This document shows positions 50,943-59,748 of a stretch of 64,000 nucleotides of DNA, piece by piece; position 1 is the stretch's first letter, and every line of letters begins with the position of its first letter. The stretch lies in contig CAKQPF010000011.1 in the NCBI GenBank assembly GCA_934256705.1, positions 1 to 64,000 of the forward strand, in the 5' to 3' direction. Source of the DNA: an uncultured Prevotella sp. Lineage in GTDB: Bacteria; Bacteroidota; Bacteroidia; Bacteroidales; Bacteroidaceae. Position numbers and translations under genes: made by a program. The notes under the pieces are model-generated. The model was not told the DNA's origin. It ran no database searches and saw only the letters and a program-made list of their open reading frames with translations.

Positions 50943-51653
50943 TTACTTACCCCTTAGTCTGCACATCATGTATTGGAAAATCATTCTTGGTGCGAGTTTG
51001 AGAATATCTTTCATGCTATCCACCTCGAATATGATGCGGATGTTCTCGGCAATACCAGCGGAACGATGCGTGTTTGATATGCCTGTCTGGTCGAAATTGG
51101 CGATAGGAATGTCTTTTTTTACGAAGTTTTTGTTTTGCAATACCATAAGTTTGAAGAACTTGAAGTCTGCCGACATCCTGTATTTTAGGTCGAAAGGGCA
51201 TTCGGAGAGCAGTTTCTTTCTGACGAAAACGCATTGATGGCAGAAGAACATACGGTGGCTGTTGTGCACTTCTTCCGCCTTTTTCACGACGCCGTCTTTC
51301 ATCACGTCGCCATAGATGATGTCGTTATCAGGGGTGATACCATCAAAGACCTGGCTCACTACGGAAGTTCCTGTAAAGGTATCTGCGGAATTCAGGAATA
51401 TGATCCAGTCGCCAGTTGACATTCTGACGCCTTTGTTCATAGCGTCGTAGATGCCTTTGTCCGGCTCGGAAATCCATTTTATCCTGTCCTTTGGCAACGT
51501 CAGCAGATAGTCTTTCGTATGGTCTTTTGAGCCACCATCCACGATTACGAGTTCAAGATTGCCGTAATCCTGACTCAATACACTTTCCACAGTTCGCTTC
51601 AGTTCATTCTCTGCATTGAAGCAAACCGTTATGACAGTAACCTTTTGTTGCAT
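50943..51653 (-). CDS. Glycosyltransferase family 2 (WcaA-like)
   Basis: A 236-residue GT-A enzyme: VTVITVCFNAENELKRTVES, ELVIVDGGSKD, DKGIYDAMNKGVRMSTGDWI and IFLNSADTF. It is a paralogue of 56258-57022, with the same motifs in the same order. It starts 6 bp after the LicD 3 stop, so the two are one transcript. Confidence 0.87.
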   Translation of the reverse strand: MQQKVTVITVCFNAENELKRTVESVLSQDYGNLELVIVDGGSKDHTKDYLLTLPKDRIKWISEPDKGIYDAMNKGVRMSTGDWIIFLNSADTFTGTSVVSQVFDGITPDNDIIYGDVMKDGVVKKAEEVHNSHRMFFCHQCVFVRKKLLSECPFDLKYRMSADFKFFKLMVLQNKNFVKKDIPIANFDQTGISNTHRSAGIAENIRIIFEVDSMKDILKLAPRMIFQYMMCRLRGK

Positions 51654-51659
51654 CTTTAT

Positions 51660-52496
51660 CTATCTGTTGGTGAAGGAACGCTTGTCGTGATATTCCTTGT
51701 ATGGAGTATTGTAATCGAGGTAAAAGAAGTTATGCTGTCGCTGATGCTCTCCTGACGGGATGGTCATGTAGTCGCCATATTTCTTTGTAAGATATATATC
51801 AGGTTGTGCTACACCGCTGAACATTCCGTCTTCAAAGCGGACAAGCGCAGGAGGATTGATGATGTCTTTCTGCATCAGTCCTCTGAGGTTCTTGTCATCA
51901 TAGTCTATCACGTACTTTGAATCGTCGTAAGAGTAGCGCATCATCACCTTGCGAACGCTTTTGTGCAGTCCATCATGTGTGAAAAGTTTTTTCACAGTCA
52001 ATGGAATCCAGCTGCTCGGACCATGTCCGTGCTTGAAAGGATCGCGGTGATAGAAGTATATCAGCTTGCAGTATGCCTTGTATTTTGTCATCTGCCACAT
52101 TTGCATAACGTGTGATTTCGGCATTCCGTCGAGGGGAAAGATGTCGATATAGATGCCTGCGAGATAGTTGTAATGTTCACGCTCGATAAGCGTAGTACTG
52201 CTGTCGATGACTTTTGCGAACGCGCCCGAATATGTAGGGTCAATCTCTGCGCACTTGGCTTCATATGGTTGCGGAATCCATTCCTTGGCATGCTGCATCA
52301 GAATCTCATAGTCTTTGCGTGGCATAGCTATGTCCAGGTCGTCATCCCACGGTATGAAGCCCTTATGACGGACGGCTCCGAGCATTGTTCCAGCCCAGAG
52401 ATAGTATCTCAGGTCGTGCTCCTTGCATACAGAGTCAATGGTCTGCAGGATTTTAAGAATGCGAAGTTGAAGAGGACGAATATCGTAATTTGCCAT
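51660..52496 (-). CDS. LicD-family phosphotransferase 3
   Basis: A 278-residue LicD protein with WAGTMLGAVRHKGFIPWDDD (acidic residues 51-55, DDDLD), IYIDIFPLDGMPKSH and the C-terminal KYGDYMTIP. It sits between GT2 and GT4 genes and two genes from the LicC-like nucleotidyltransferase, the most likely maker of its CDP-activated donor. Confidence 0.88.
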   Translation of the reverse strand: MANYDIRPLQLRILKILQTIDSVCKEHDLRYYLWAGTMLGAVRHKGFIPWDDDLDIAMPRKDYEILMQHAKEWIPQPYEAKCAEIDPTYSGAFAKVIDSSTTLIEREHYNYLAGIYIDIFPLDGMPKSHVMQMWQMTKYKAYCKLIYFYHRDPFKHGHGPSSWIPLTVKKLFTHDGLHKSVRKVMMRYSYDDSKYVIDYDDKNLRGLMQKDIINPPALVRFEDGMFSGVAQPDIYLTKKYGDYMTIPSGEHQRQHNFFYLDYNTPYKEYHDKRSFTNR

Positions 52497-52587
52497 GTGG
52501 TATTACATTTCGAGTTAGGGTGGTTCTATAAATTAGCTATAACAAAACGTCATTATTCTAATAGAGTTTTCACATAACGGTGATAAT

Positions 52588-53655
52588 TTACAGAACCATC
52601 TGATAAAGATTCATGATGTCGGAAGTGAGCTTCTCCGGTGAGAACATTGCGCGGGAGTAGGCTTCCATTTTGGTTCCCACTTCGTCAGCGTAATGTCTGT
52701 CCGAGCATAGTCTCTCCATATAGTGGCGCATTTGCCCGACGGCATCATCGCTGTGAGGGTCTATCAGGCAAGCGTCAGGTCCGGCAGCTTCCGGCAAGGA
52801 GCTTACAGTCGTGGTGATGACAGGAGTCTTTTGCAGCGCCGCTTCCACCACAGGCAGTCCGAAACCTTCGTAGAAAGATGGATATATGAACGCCAAAGCG
52901 TTGGTATAGAGAGCCTGAAGCAGCGTGTCCTCGTGGATGGAAGTCTCTATCCGCGTGTAATTTTCCAGGTGTTCCTTCTGTATAAAAGCTTCACACTCAT
53001 GGCGATATTCCCTCCCGTTGCCAACGATCAGCAGGAGCGGACGCTGGTCTTTCGGGATTATTGAGAGGGCTTTGAGCGCTCCCATGAGGTTCTTTCGTGA
53101 GTTTATGCTGCCCACATAGAGGATATATGGCGGCAGACCTTGCTCTCCGAAGTGTCCGCGGACAAGCCTGTCGCATTCCTCGGAGGGCATTGGAGAGTAG
53201 TAACGTCTCTGCACCGGCTGATAGATTACCTCGATTCTGTCGTCCGGCATGTTGTAGAAACGCATCACATCATTCTTCGTGGATTGGGAAATAGCCAAGA
53301 CTTTATCCGCAATCTTGCAGGAATGTCCATACTTACAGTTGTAGATATGTCTGTCTGCCCAGTGGTACATATCGGGGAAAGTGAGCCATGCCACATCGTG
53401 CATTGTAACAATGCTCTTCGCTTTTCTTCCCTTTATGTCGAAAGGCAACTCATTGCTAAGCCCATGAAAGATGTCACACCCATCGCTTTCCGCTTTGTGT
53501 CCAAGGCGGAATGTGCGTGTGAATGATTTCTCGTCATAGAGTATGTAGTCATTGTCGGGAAACATATTTTTCAGTCCGTTGACAAGAGTACGGCTGTAGT
53601 TTCCCAGTCCTGTATTATTGTGAAAATATCTTTTAGCGTCAAATCCAACCTTCAT
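52588..53655 (-). CDS. Glycosyltransferase family 4
   Basis: A 355-residue GT-B enzyme: the acceptor loop is NNTGLGNYSRTLVNGL, then VTMHDVAWLTFPDMY, the nucleotide-binding strand ILYVGSINSRKNLMGAL and the E-x7-E donor motif in YPSFYEGFGLPVVEAA. Mannosyltransferase-like members share this pattern. It begins 12 bp after the LicC-like gene and leads into LicD 3. Confidence 0.88.
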   Translation of the reverse strand: MKVGFDAKRYFHNNTGLGNYSRTLVNGLKNMFPDNDYILYDEKSFTRTFRLGHKAESDGCDIFHGLSNELPFDIKGRKAKSIVTMHDVAWLTFPDMYHWADRHIYNCKYGHSCKIADKVLAISQSTKNDVMRFYNMPDDRIEVIYQPVQRRYYSPMPSEECDRLVRGHFGEQGLPPYILYVGSINSRKNLMGALKALSIIPKDQRPLLLIVGNGREYRHECEAFIQKEHLENYTRIETSIHEDTLLQALYTNALAFIYPSFYEGFGLPVVEAALQKTPVITTTVSSLPEAAGPDACLIDPHSDDAVGQMRHYMERLCSDRHYADEVGTKMEAYSRAMFSPEKLTSDIMNLYQMVL

Positions 53656-53667
53656 ATATGCCTTTGT

Positions 53668-54405
53668 TTAGTATAATTCAGCAGGAATTTTTGCCTTAGC
53701 ATTCTCGAAATCCTCCACGGTATCGAGCTCGCATGAGAAGAGTTCGGTCACGTCAATGACCTTATAGGTGTGTCCTTTGGCGATAAGTCGCTCGAAAGCA
53801 CGCTCATAGAACACGTTTTCGAGGTGCTCTTCGTTCATCATAGGCTCCAGTTCCTGATAGAGTGCAGACGTGTATCTGCATCCCATCTTCTCGATGCCGA
53901 GGCTTTCTCCCGCAGCATCTGCAGGGTTGCAGGTCTTGCTTATCTCGATGATAGTGCCGTTTTCACGGTCCAATACCACCTTCATCTCTTCCTCTCCGAG
54001 CTCATGACGGATGAGGGTAAGCACGTTGTCAGCGTCTGACTCCATTACTTTCGTTATGATTCTTGGATCATAGAGCAGGTCGGAATCGAGCAGAAGAATC
54101 TCCTGTCCTTCTGCTTCCGGGCGTGCAAGCCAGAGGGAATAGATGTTGTTTGTAGAGTCGAACACGTCGTTGTGGATAAACTTCACGTTGATCTTGTCGC
54201 CGTATTGTTCCGCTACGAATGTCTCTATCATTTCGTGCAAGTAGCCAGTCACGATGACGAAATCGTGTATTCCATTGCTTGTCAATGCGTCGATGCTACG
54301 TTGCAACAAGCATTTCTCGCCCACTTTGAGTAGGCATTTCGGTGTATTCTCTGTCAAAGGACGAAGGCGTGACGCCATTCCTGCAGCCAAGATGATTGCT
54401 TTCAT
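53668..54405 (-). CDS. LicC-like CTP nucleotidyltransferase
   Basis: A 245-residue enzyme: LAAGMASRLRPLTENTPKCL binds the nucleotide, LLLDSDLLYDP holds the metal Asp, and STNNIYSLWLA is a hallmark of the LicC/PntC group that activates phosphocholine, phosphoethanolamine or 2-aminoethylphosphonate as CDP derivatives. The HisC-like aminotransferase just upstream, on the same strand, and the LicD gene downstream fit such a role. Which amine is used cannot be read from the sequence. Confidence 0.83.
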   Translation of the reverse strand: MKAIILAAGMASRLRPLTENTPKCLLKVGEKCLLQRSIDALTSNGIHDFVIVTGYLHEMIETFVAEQYGDKINVKFIHNDVFDSTNNIYSLWLARPEAEGQEILLLDSDLLYDPRIITKVMESDADNVLTLIRHELGEEEMKVVLDRENGTIIEISKTCNPADAAGESLGIEKMGCRYTSALYQELEPMMNEEHLENVFYERAFERLIAKGHTYKVIDVTELFSCELDTVEDFENAKAKIPAELY

Positions 54406-54576
54406 TCAGTTAAAATATGAGGTATGGAACGGTAAAATATGAAGTATTGAACGGTAATGATGAGCCGCTGACACTTTGATAGCCAATCAATAAAGAAATC
54501 ATAGTGCAGCTTTCATTTTATTTCAGATAGACAAAACGAGGCGTGTTGCCTCTTTGCTTTCATGTTATTTGTACGA

Positions 54577-54619
54577 AAGTATGATTGGAGAGCCAAATGA
54601 TGATTCTCCAACCATACTT
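54577..54619. terminator. Hairpin after the HisC-like gene
   Basis: Arms AAGTATGATTGGAGA and TCTCCAACCATACTT form a 15-bp stem with one mismatch and a 13-nt loop. There is no strong U-run, so a processing or pausing site is also possible. A smaller hairpin GAGGC/GCCTC lies at about 54538-54552. Confidence 0.45.
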
Positions 54620-54641
54620 CCATTGATATTTCATTGATAAG

Positions 54642-55679
54642 TTACTTTGCAGTGGCACAGCGCTTGATGGTATCCACTACCACCTGTATCTGCTCAGGGC
54701 GGCCGAGAGTAATGCGCAAGCAATCTTCGAGTCCCTTGTCAGACATGAACTTTATCTTGTAGTCCTGTTCTGCCATTGCCTTCTTCAAGTCTTCCTTGAT
54801 GGCGGTAGGATACTTGATGAGGATGAAGTTTGCACAGCTCTTGTATATCTTGAAACCAGGGATATTGCCCAGTTCCTTCTTGAAAAGCTGGCGGTCCCAT
54901 TCCATCTGGTCTGCCACGTTACGATAGTGTTCGTCGCTTTCGAGCGCAGCAAGTGCCACGGCTTCAGAGAAACGGTTGTAGCCAAGATATTTGTTGCAGT
55001 AGCTGAGGAACATATCATGTCCAGCACCGATAAATCCGAATCCCACGCGAAGACCAGGGAGACCATAGAATTTACTCAGTGTTCTTGCGATGATGAGGTT
55101 GTTGTATTTCATCACGAGAGGAGCGATATAGTCGGTGTCTGTGGTGATGAAACTTGCGTAAGCCTCGTCCACGAAGACCATAGTGTCTGAAGGAATGTTC
55201 TCCATTATGCGTCCTATTTCCTCGGAAGTGAGACTGTTTCCGGTAGGATTGTTAGGGGAAGCGAGGAGGAGCATACGTGGATGTATGCGGTTGGTATATT
55301 CTATTACCTCATCGACATTGTAAGTGAAGGTGTCTTCAGTCTCGTAGAGTGGGTACATCTGGAATGAACCTCCGCATTCGCCAGCTACGCGATTGTAGTA
55401 CCACCATGAAAATTCTGGGATGAGAATGGTCTTGTTTTCTCCTTCCATAAGGAAATAGTGAATGGCATTCTTGAGCATTTCCTCACCGCCATAGCCCAGA
55501 AGGATCTGTTCTTCAGGTACATTGTATATCTCCGAAAGACGTACAGTAACAACGCTTTTCTTTCCTTCGTCATATATTCTGGTGTAGAAGCAAAGCGTTT
55601 CTGGGTCGAATTCCTTTATGGCTTTGATGACTTTTTCTGAAGGTTGGAAATTAAATTCGTTTCTGTCTAGAAAGTTCAT
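54642..55679 (-). CDS. HisC/CobD-like PLP aminotransferase or decarboxylase
   Basis: A 345-residue fold-type I PLP enzyme: LGYGGEEMLKNAIHYFL, LLLASPNNPTGNSLT, VFVDEAYASF and the PLP lysine in RTLSKFYGLPGLRVGFG. It looks like histidinol-phosphate aminotransferase, but no other his genes are near. Beside a LicC-like gene, it may make the amine that LicC activates: AEP transaminase (as fused to PntC in Treponema) or phosphoserine/phosphothreonine decarboxylase (CobD-like). A true HisC remains possible. Confidence 0.75.
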   Translation of the reverse strand: MNFLDRNEFNFQPSEKVIKAIKEFDPETLCFYTRIYDEGKKSVVTVRLSEIYNVPEEQILLGYGGEEMLKNAIHYFLMEGENKTILIPEFSWWYYNRVAGECGGSFQMYPLYETEDTFTYNVDEVIEYTNRIHPRMLLLASPNNPTGNSLTSEEIGRIMENIPSDTMVFVDEAYASFITTDTDYIAPLVMKYNNLIIARTLSKFYGLPGLRVGFGFIGAGHDMFLSYCNKYLGYNRFSEAVALAALESDEHYRNVADQMEWDRQLFKKELGNIPGFKIYKSCANFILIKYPTAIKEDLKKAMAEQDYKIKFMSDKGLEDCLRITLGRPEQIQVVVDTIKRCATAK

Positions 55680-55710
55680 ATTTGATTTTATATTTGTTTT
55701 TTTTATTCTG

Positions 55711-55718
55711 CAAAGGTA
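55711..55718 (-). promoter_or_regulatory. Promoter -7 box of the HisC-like/LicC-like run
   Basis: Minus strand TACCTTTG, 32 bp before the HisC-like start codon, in an A/T-rich region. Confidence 0.5.
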
Positions 55719-55808
55719 CGTTTTTTTTCTTGATTACGACGTATGTAGGTGTGAAAACTTGGATTTTATCGTGAAATTACCATGTGAAACGCTGGAAAAG
55801 CGTAGTAT

Positions 55809-56210
55809 TCAGTCCTTTTTCTTATAGACGAAATGCAATAGGGTGAAGTTTATTGGCACGGCAGAACACATTGCCACGAGTGCCGCCCACTCCTTTGGAA
55901 TGCCCATATTGAGGTAAATCGCGAGGAAGCATTGCTGCACTAAGTAGTTGACCACATGGGAACCGCCGAATCCTGTCAGCCTTTTCCATGACGGACGACT
56001 GCGGAATGTCCAGTAGCTGGTGATGATAAAGTTGCAGCAGAACGACACGAAATAGCCGATAGTGTTAGCCACAAACTCGTTCAACCACAGTATGCAGACG
56101 AGATATACGGCGTACTGTATGCCTACAGCCAGCACTCCGTTGACGCAGAAGCGTAGGAACTGTCCGTATTTAGGGTCGCTGTCGTATAGTTCTTTCAGTC
56201 TTTTTATCAT
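55809..56210 (-). CDS. GtrA-family membrane protein
   Basis: A 133-residue protein with four transmembrane segments: FLRFCVNGVLAVGIQYAVYL, FVANTIGYFVSFCCNFIITS with the typical Asn-Phe, YWTFRS, and a last helix. GtrA-type proteins help flip or use polyprenyl-phosphate sugars. It is 47 bp downstream of a GT2 gene, the usual partner. Confidence 0.87.
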   Translation of the reverse strand: MIKRLKELYDSDPKYGQFLRFCVNGVLAVGIQYAVYLVCILWLNEFVANTIGYFVSFCCNFIITSYWTFRSRPSWKRLTGFGGSHVVNYLVQQCFLAIYLNMGIPKEWAALVAMCSAVPINFTLLHFVYKKKD

Positions 56211-56257
56211 TTCTTTTCAGTGGTGTCAGGTGGCGCTTTCAATCTTCCGGTCGGTCG

Positions 56258-57022
56258 TTATTTCTTTATGAAGGCCCTAATCACGAACCACAGGTGCATC
56301 CACACCGCGGTGAACAGTCCGTAATGGCATTGCATCACGCGGAATCTCTCTATGAGCGATGCGCGATGATTCTTCACTGACATTCCGCCATCGAGGTAGG
56401 AACAGAGCGTGAGGTGGGAGTTGTGTATCTCGCGTTTGTTTTGCTCTGCCAGCTTCATCACTCTGATACACCAGTCCACATCTGCGGATAAGCGGTATTT
56501 CATGTCGTAATGCACGTGTTTGCAGATGTCTGTATTGGCATAGAAAGACTGATGGCAGACCAGCATTCCATGCTTGAAACTCTTCCAATCAAGATGCTCC
56601 GGCGGAGCGAGACGTCTCTTCCGTATGAATTCTCCTGCCTCGTTCACGATGTCGGTGTCGCCGTATATGATGCCGGGTAGTTCCTTCTTGCCTTCCATTT
56701 GCTTGGCGATGTCAGCCAGAGTGGTGTCAGAAGCGAATATGTCGCCGGCATTCAGGAATATGATATAGTTGCCCAAGGACAGGTCAATGCCTTTATTCAT
56801 GGCATCATAGAGCCCTTTGTCCTTCTCGCAAATGATGCGGATGGAGTGGGGCGACTGCATTTCAGCATACTTCTTCGCCTTCTCTACTGTGTCGTCTTTC
56901 GACATTCCGTCGATGATGAGGTGGTCTATATGCGGATAGGTCTGGCGAAGCACGCTGTCAAGCGTCCGGTCTATGTATTGGCTTGCATTGTAAGTGCAGG
57001 TAATGATGGTAAATGTCAGCAT
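56258..57022 (-). CDS. Glycosyltransferase family 2
   Basis: A 254-residue GT-A enzyme: FTIITCTYNASQYIDRTLDS, HLIIDGMSKDDT, DKGLYDAMNKGIDLSLGNYI and IFLNAGDIF. It is close to 50943-51653 in motif order, so the two probably arose by duplication. Its promoter is at 57049-57080. Confidence 0.87.
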   Translation of the reverse strand: MLTFTIITCTYNASQYIDRTLDSVLRQTYPHIDHLIIDGMSKDDTVEKAKKYAEMQSPHSIRIICEKDKGLYDAMNKGIDLSLGNYIIFLNAGDIFASDTTLADIAKQMEGKKELPGIIYGDTDIVNEAGEFIRKRRLAPPEHLDWKSFKHGMLVCHQSFYANTDICKHVHYDMKYRLSADVDWCIRVMKLAEQNKREIHNSHLTLCSYLDGGMSVKNHRASLIERFRVMQCHYGLFTAVWMHLWFVIRAFIKK

Positions 57023-57048
57023 TATTTATTAAAGATGTAAAATCGATA

Positions 57049-57080
57049 CAAAAGTACTAATTTTTATCCGTTTCAGCAAG
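57049..57080 (-). promoter_or_regulatory. Promoter of the GT2/GtrA run
   Basis: Minus strand: CTTG (57077-57080), 20-bp spacer, TACTTTTG (57049-57056). A plus-strand TACTTTTG (57120-57127) lies back to back with it and points toward the transposase unit. Confidence 0.55.
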
Positions 57081-57182
57081 AAAACATCGAGACATCTTCT
57101 CCATTTCACTTTTTTTCCTTACTTTTGTGCTGAAATCACTCTGACGATTAGGTCTTTGCTTATACCGAGCACTGCGTGATAA

Positions 57183-57314
57183 CGTCAAGATTAGGTTGGA
57201 AGCCTATATCCAGCGTAACGAGATTGCGTCAAGATTGGGCAGGAAACCTTTACAGAACGCAAAGAGATAGCGTCAAGATTAGGCTGGAAGCCTATACCGA
57301 GCGTAGCGAGAGTA
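57183..57314. repeat. Three 44-bp degenerate tandem units left of the transposase
   Basis: Units beginning CGTCAAGATT start at 57183, 57227 and 57271. Each holds the hairpin GGCTGGAAGCC (or a decayed form) and an AGCGTAGCGAG-like hairpin. The third is the outer part of the left 95-bp unit, so the outer half of the REP unit appears to have been amplified. Confidence 0.7.
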
Positions 57315-57967
57315 ACCCGGGACGAAGTCTCGGGATTTAAATCAAATAGGAATCGGCTGTCTGGAAGACAGTACCAAAACCAACGATAACCCCAAATTAA
57401 AACTATCAGATGAGTCACATCAGCCTAACCTACCATGTCGTCTGGAGGACTAAAAGAAGTCAGAGGACGATTTTCGAAGAGCATGAAAGAGACCTCTATG
57501 CTTACATTTTCGGAATATGTAAGGAGAAGAAATGCACTCTCTATCGCATAAATTCCATGCCAGATCATGTGCATATGTGTGTGGAGGTTCATCCTTCTAT
57601 CTCTGTCAGTGATTTCGTTAAGGCTGTCAAGCAGGAGACTTCTCATTGGATAAAAGGTCATAGAGAATGGTTTCCGATGTTTGATTCTTGGGGTAATGGG
57701 TATGCGGCATTTACTTATTCGGTTAAAGATAGACCAGCAGTGATTGGATATGTGAAGGCTCAAAAGGAACACCATAAACTGAGAAGCTTCGCTGAAGAGT
57801 ATCGCAGCCTGCTCATGGAGTTTGGGCTTAATCCTGATAATGACAGGTTTCTTGAGGATTAAATGCTTGAGGGGTACTGTCTTCCAGACAGCTGTTTGTA
57901 TGTCTTTTTTAATCCCGAGACTTCGTCCCGGGTTACTCTCGCTTCGCTCGGTATAGGCTTCCAGCCT
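57281..57967. mobile_element. REP/RAYT-like element: Y1 transposase between 95-bp inverted units
   Basis: The transposase gene is enclosed by two 95-bp units, 57281-57375 and 57873-57967, in inverted orientation. They match except in a 19-nt spacer and a few points, and each is a set of three to four small hairpins (GGCTGGAAGCC, CGAGCGNAGCG, CCCGGGACGAAGTCTCGGG, CTGTCTGGAAGACAG). A third unit stands alone at 238-332. IS200/IS605 elements have unlike subterminal hairpins, so this layout fits REP-associated tyrosine transposases better. Confidence 0.8.
57410..57862 (+). CDS. Y1 (HUH) transposase, REP-associated type
   Basis: A 150-residue single-strand transposase. The HUH metal motif is in MPDHVHMCVEVHP (residues 44-56); the catalytic Tyr is in VIGYVKAQKEHHK near residue 122. 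VVWRTKRSQRTIFEE at the N-terminus is typical of the IS200-like family. It would cut and join hairpin-containing single strands at the repeats. The frame is intact, so it may be active. It starts 35 bp inside the left unit's end. Confidence 0.9.
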   Translation: MSHISLTYHVVWRTKRSQRTIFEEHERDLYAYIFGICKEKKCTLYRINSMPDHVHMCVEVHPSISVSDFVKAVKQETSHWIKGHREWFPMFDSWGNGYAAFTYSVKDRPAVIGYVKAQKEHHKLRSFAEEYRSLLMEFGLNPDNDRFLED

Positions 57968-57986
57968 AATCTACTGGGGCTTCTAT

Positions 57987-58076
57987 CTCTCAAGATGATT
58001 CGTACAATCAAATCTACCGTGGTTTCTCTCTCTCAAGATGGTTCGTGCAATCAAATCTACCGTGGCATTTCTCTCT
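57987..58076. repeat. 43-bp direct repeat, two copies
   Basis: CTCTCAAGATGATTCGTACA begins the first copy; the second, 43 bp on, differs at two or so positions. Together with the right 95-bp unit they fill the gene-free stretch 57863-58174. Confidence 0.7.
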
Positions 58077-58174
58077 TGATGGGTACCGCATTTCCGTCCT
58101 TCGAGACGCTAAAGCAAATGCTCTGTAAAGTATCGTACATTCTTTGAAAATCAATAAAACTAACTCCATACAAA

Positions 58175-59668
58175 ATGAAAAAATCAATTATTCTGACTCT
58201 TCTCGCTTTCCTCTCCCTGCCCATGATGGGCAAGGTGTGGGACTTGAAAGTTTCTGAAAATCATCGTTTTCTGCAGTATGCTGACGGCACTCCGTTCTTC
58301 TGGCTTGGCGATACAGGATGGCTTTTGCCACAAAGACTCGACCAGTATGAGGCAGGCGGTTACCTCTCACGCGCCGCCAAAGCAGGATATAATGTCGTGC
58401 AGGTGCAGGTGCTGAATGGCGTTCCTGCGATGAATGCTTACGGACAATACTCCAATAATCCGCAAAAACCGTGGGATTTCTCATGCTTCGACAAGGCAAA
58501 ATCATCAAAGCAATCAACCACTACTATGATGAATAACCCTCTGACTGTCAATTACTGGGACCACATGGATAACATCATCCGCATGGCAGAGCGTCAGAAT
58601 ATCTACATCGGCATGGTTTGCATCTGGGGCGGACTCGTGAAAAGCGGAGCAATCGACGTGGAAGGAGCGAAAGCCTACGGCAGATTCCTCGCTCAAAGAT
58701 ACAAGGATTTCCCGAATATAATCTGGATTATAGGCGGTGACATCCAGGGAAATATCAAGTCGGAAGTGTGGTCTGCCTTGGCAGAAACCATCAAGTCGAT
58801 AGACAAAAAGCACCTTATGACTTTCCATCCGCGCGGTCGCTACACATCTGCAAAATGGTGGTCGCAAGCGCCTTGGATTGATTTCCATATGTACCAGTCG
58901 GGACATCGTGCCTACGGACAGCGTATGGGAAACAAGGATTATCCAATTCCTGACAATACAGAGGAAGACTGCTGGATGTACGTAGATTCCACATGGGCTT
59001 ACAAACCGATAAAGCCAGTCATCGACGGCGAGCCATCCTATGAGGACATACCTATCGGATTGCATTTCCCGGAGGGACCTCGCTGGCAGGCAAGTGATGT
59101 ACGTCGTTATGCTTACTGGGACGTTTTTGCCGGTGCTTTCGGTCATACGTATGGTCATAATGCCATAATGCAGATGGCAAAACCAGGCTATGCAGTGGCT
59201 TATTCCGACAAATCAAAAGCATGGTATGAGGCTCAGCAAGATGCTGGCTATCAGCAGATGAAGTATCTCAAGGCACTTATGCTCTCGTTCCCATTCTTCG
59301 AACGAGTGCCCGATCAGCAGATTATCGCTTCAGACAATGGAACTCGCTACGACAGACTCATCGCCACGCGCGGCAATGACTATCTGATGGTCTATAATTA
59401 CACCTCGCGCAACATGAATATCGACCTCGGAAAAATCTCCGGAAAGCAAAAGAACGTATGGTGGATGGATGCTTCCACTGGCAATCTTACTTACCTCGGC
59501 AAGCACGATAGTAAGGTGATAACCTTCCGCCTTCAGCAGAATCCGAGACTGGGGGTGCATGATGGAGTGCTGATTGCTGTCGATGCGGAAAAGAATTACC
59601 TCTCTGCGGAGCAGGAAAACGTCCTCGTTCCTATCAAGGAAAAAGGCAAAAAGGACCTTACGGAATAA
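58175..59668 (+). CDS. GH140-like (DUF4038) glycoside hydrolase
   Basis: A 497-residue secreted enzyme: signal peptide (about 1-19), then a TIM-barrel DUF4038 domain (DGTPFFWLGDTGWLLPQRL) and a C-terminal Ig-like collagenase-linked domain (from about 405, with YDRLIATRGNDYLMVYNYTS). Probable catalytic acids are the Asp in IWIIGGDIQGN and the Glu in VIDGEPSYEDIP. The known family member cleaves apiose side chains of rhamnogalacturonan II in Bacteroides. It is isolated from other polysaccharide-use genes here. Confidence 0.85.
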   Translation: MKKSIILTLLAFLSLPMMGKVWDLKVSENHRFLQYADGTPFFWLGDTGWLLPQRLDQYEAGGYLSRAAKAGYNVVQVQVLNGVPAMNAYGQYSNNPQKPWDFSCFDKAKSSKQSTTTMMNNPLTVNYWDHMDNIIRMAERQNIYIGMVCIWGGLVKSGAIDVEGAKAYGRFLAQRYKDFPNIIWIIGGDIQGNIKSEVWSALAETIKSIDKKHLMTFHPRGRYTSAKWWSQAPWIDFHMYQSGHRAYGQRMGNKDYPIPDNTEEDCWMYVDSTWAYKPIKPVIDGEPSYEDIPIGLHFPEGPRWQASDVRRYAYWDVFAGAFGHTYGHNAIMQMAKPGYAVAYSDKSKAWYEAQQDAGYQQMKYLKALMLSFPFFERVPDQQIIASDNGTRYDRLIATRGNDYLMVYNYTSRNMNIDLGKISGKQKNVWWMDASTGNLTYLGKHDSKVITFRLQQNPRLGVHDGVLIAVDAEKNYLSAEQENVLVPIKEKGKKDLTE

Positions 59669-59748
59669 GCAAAAAGTAGGATTTTGAAAAGCATTCCATG
59701 CAGATATGAGCCTTTCAAAAGGCTGATGATTTTGCTAAAAAGCTGCAA

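Noticed and set aside
54642..55679. Histidine biosynthesis gene hisC as firm call
   Set aside because: No other his genes nearby and a LicC-like partner; kept as HisC/CobD-like.
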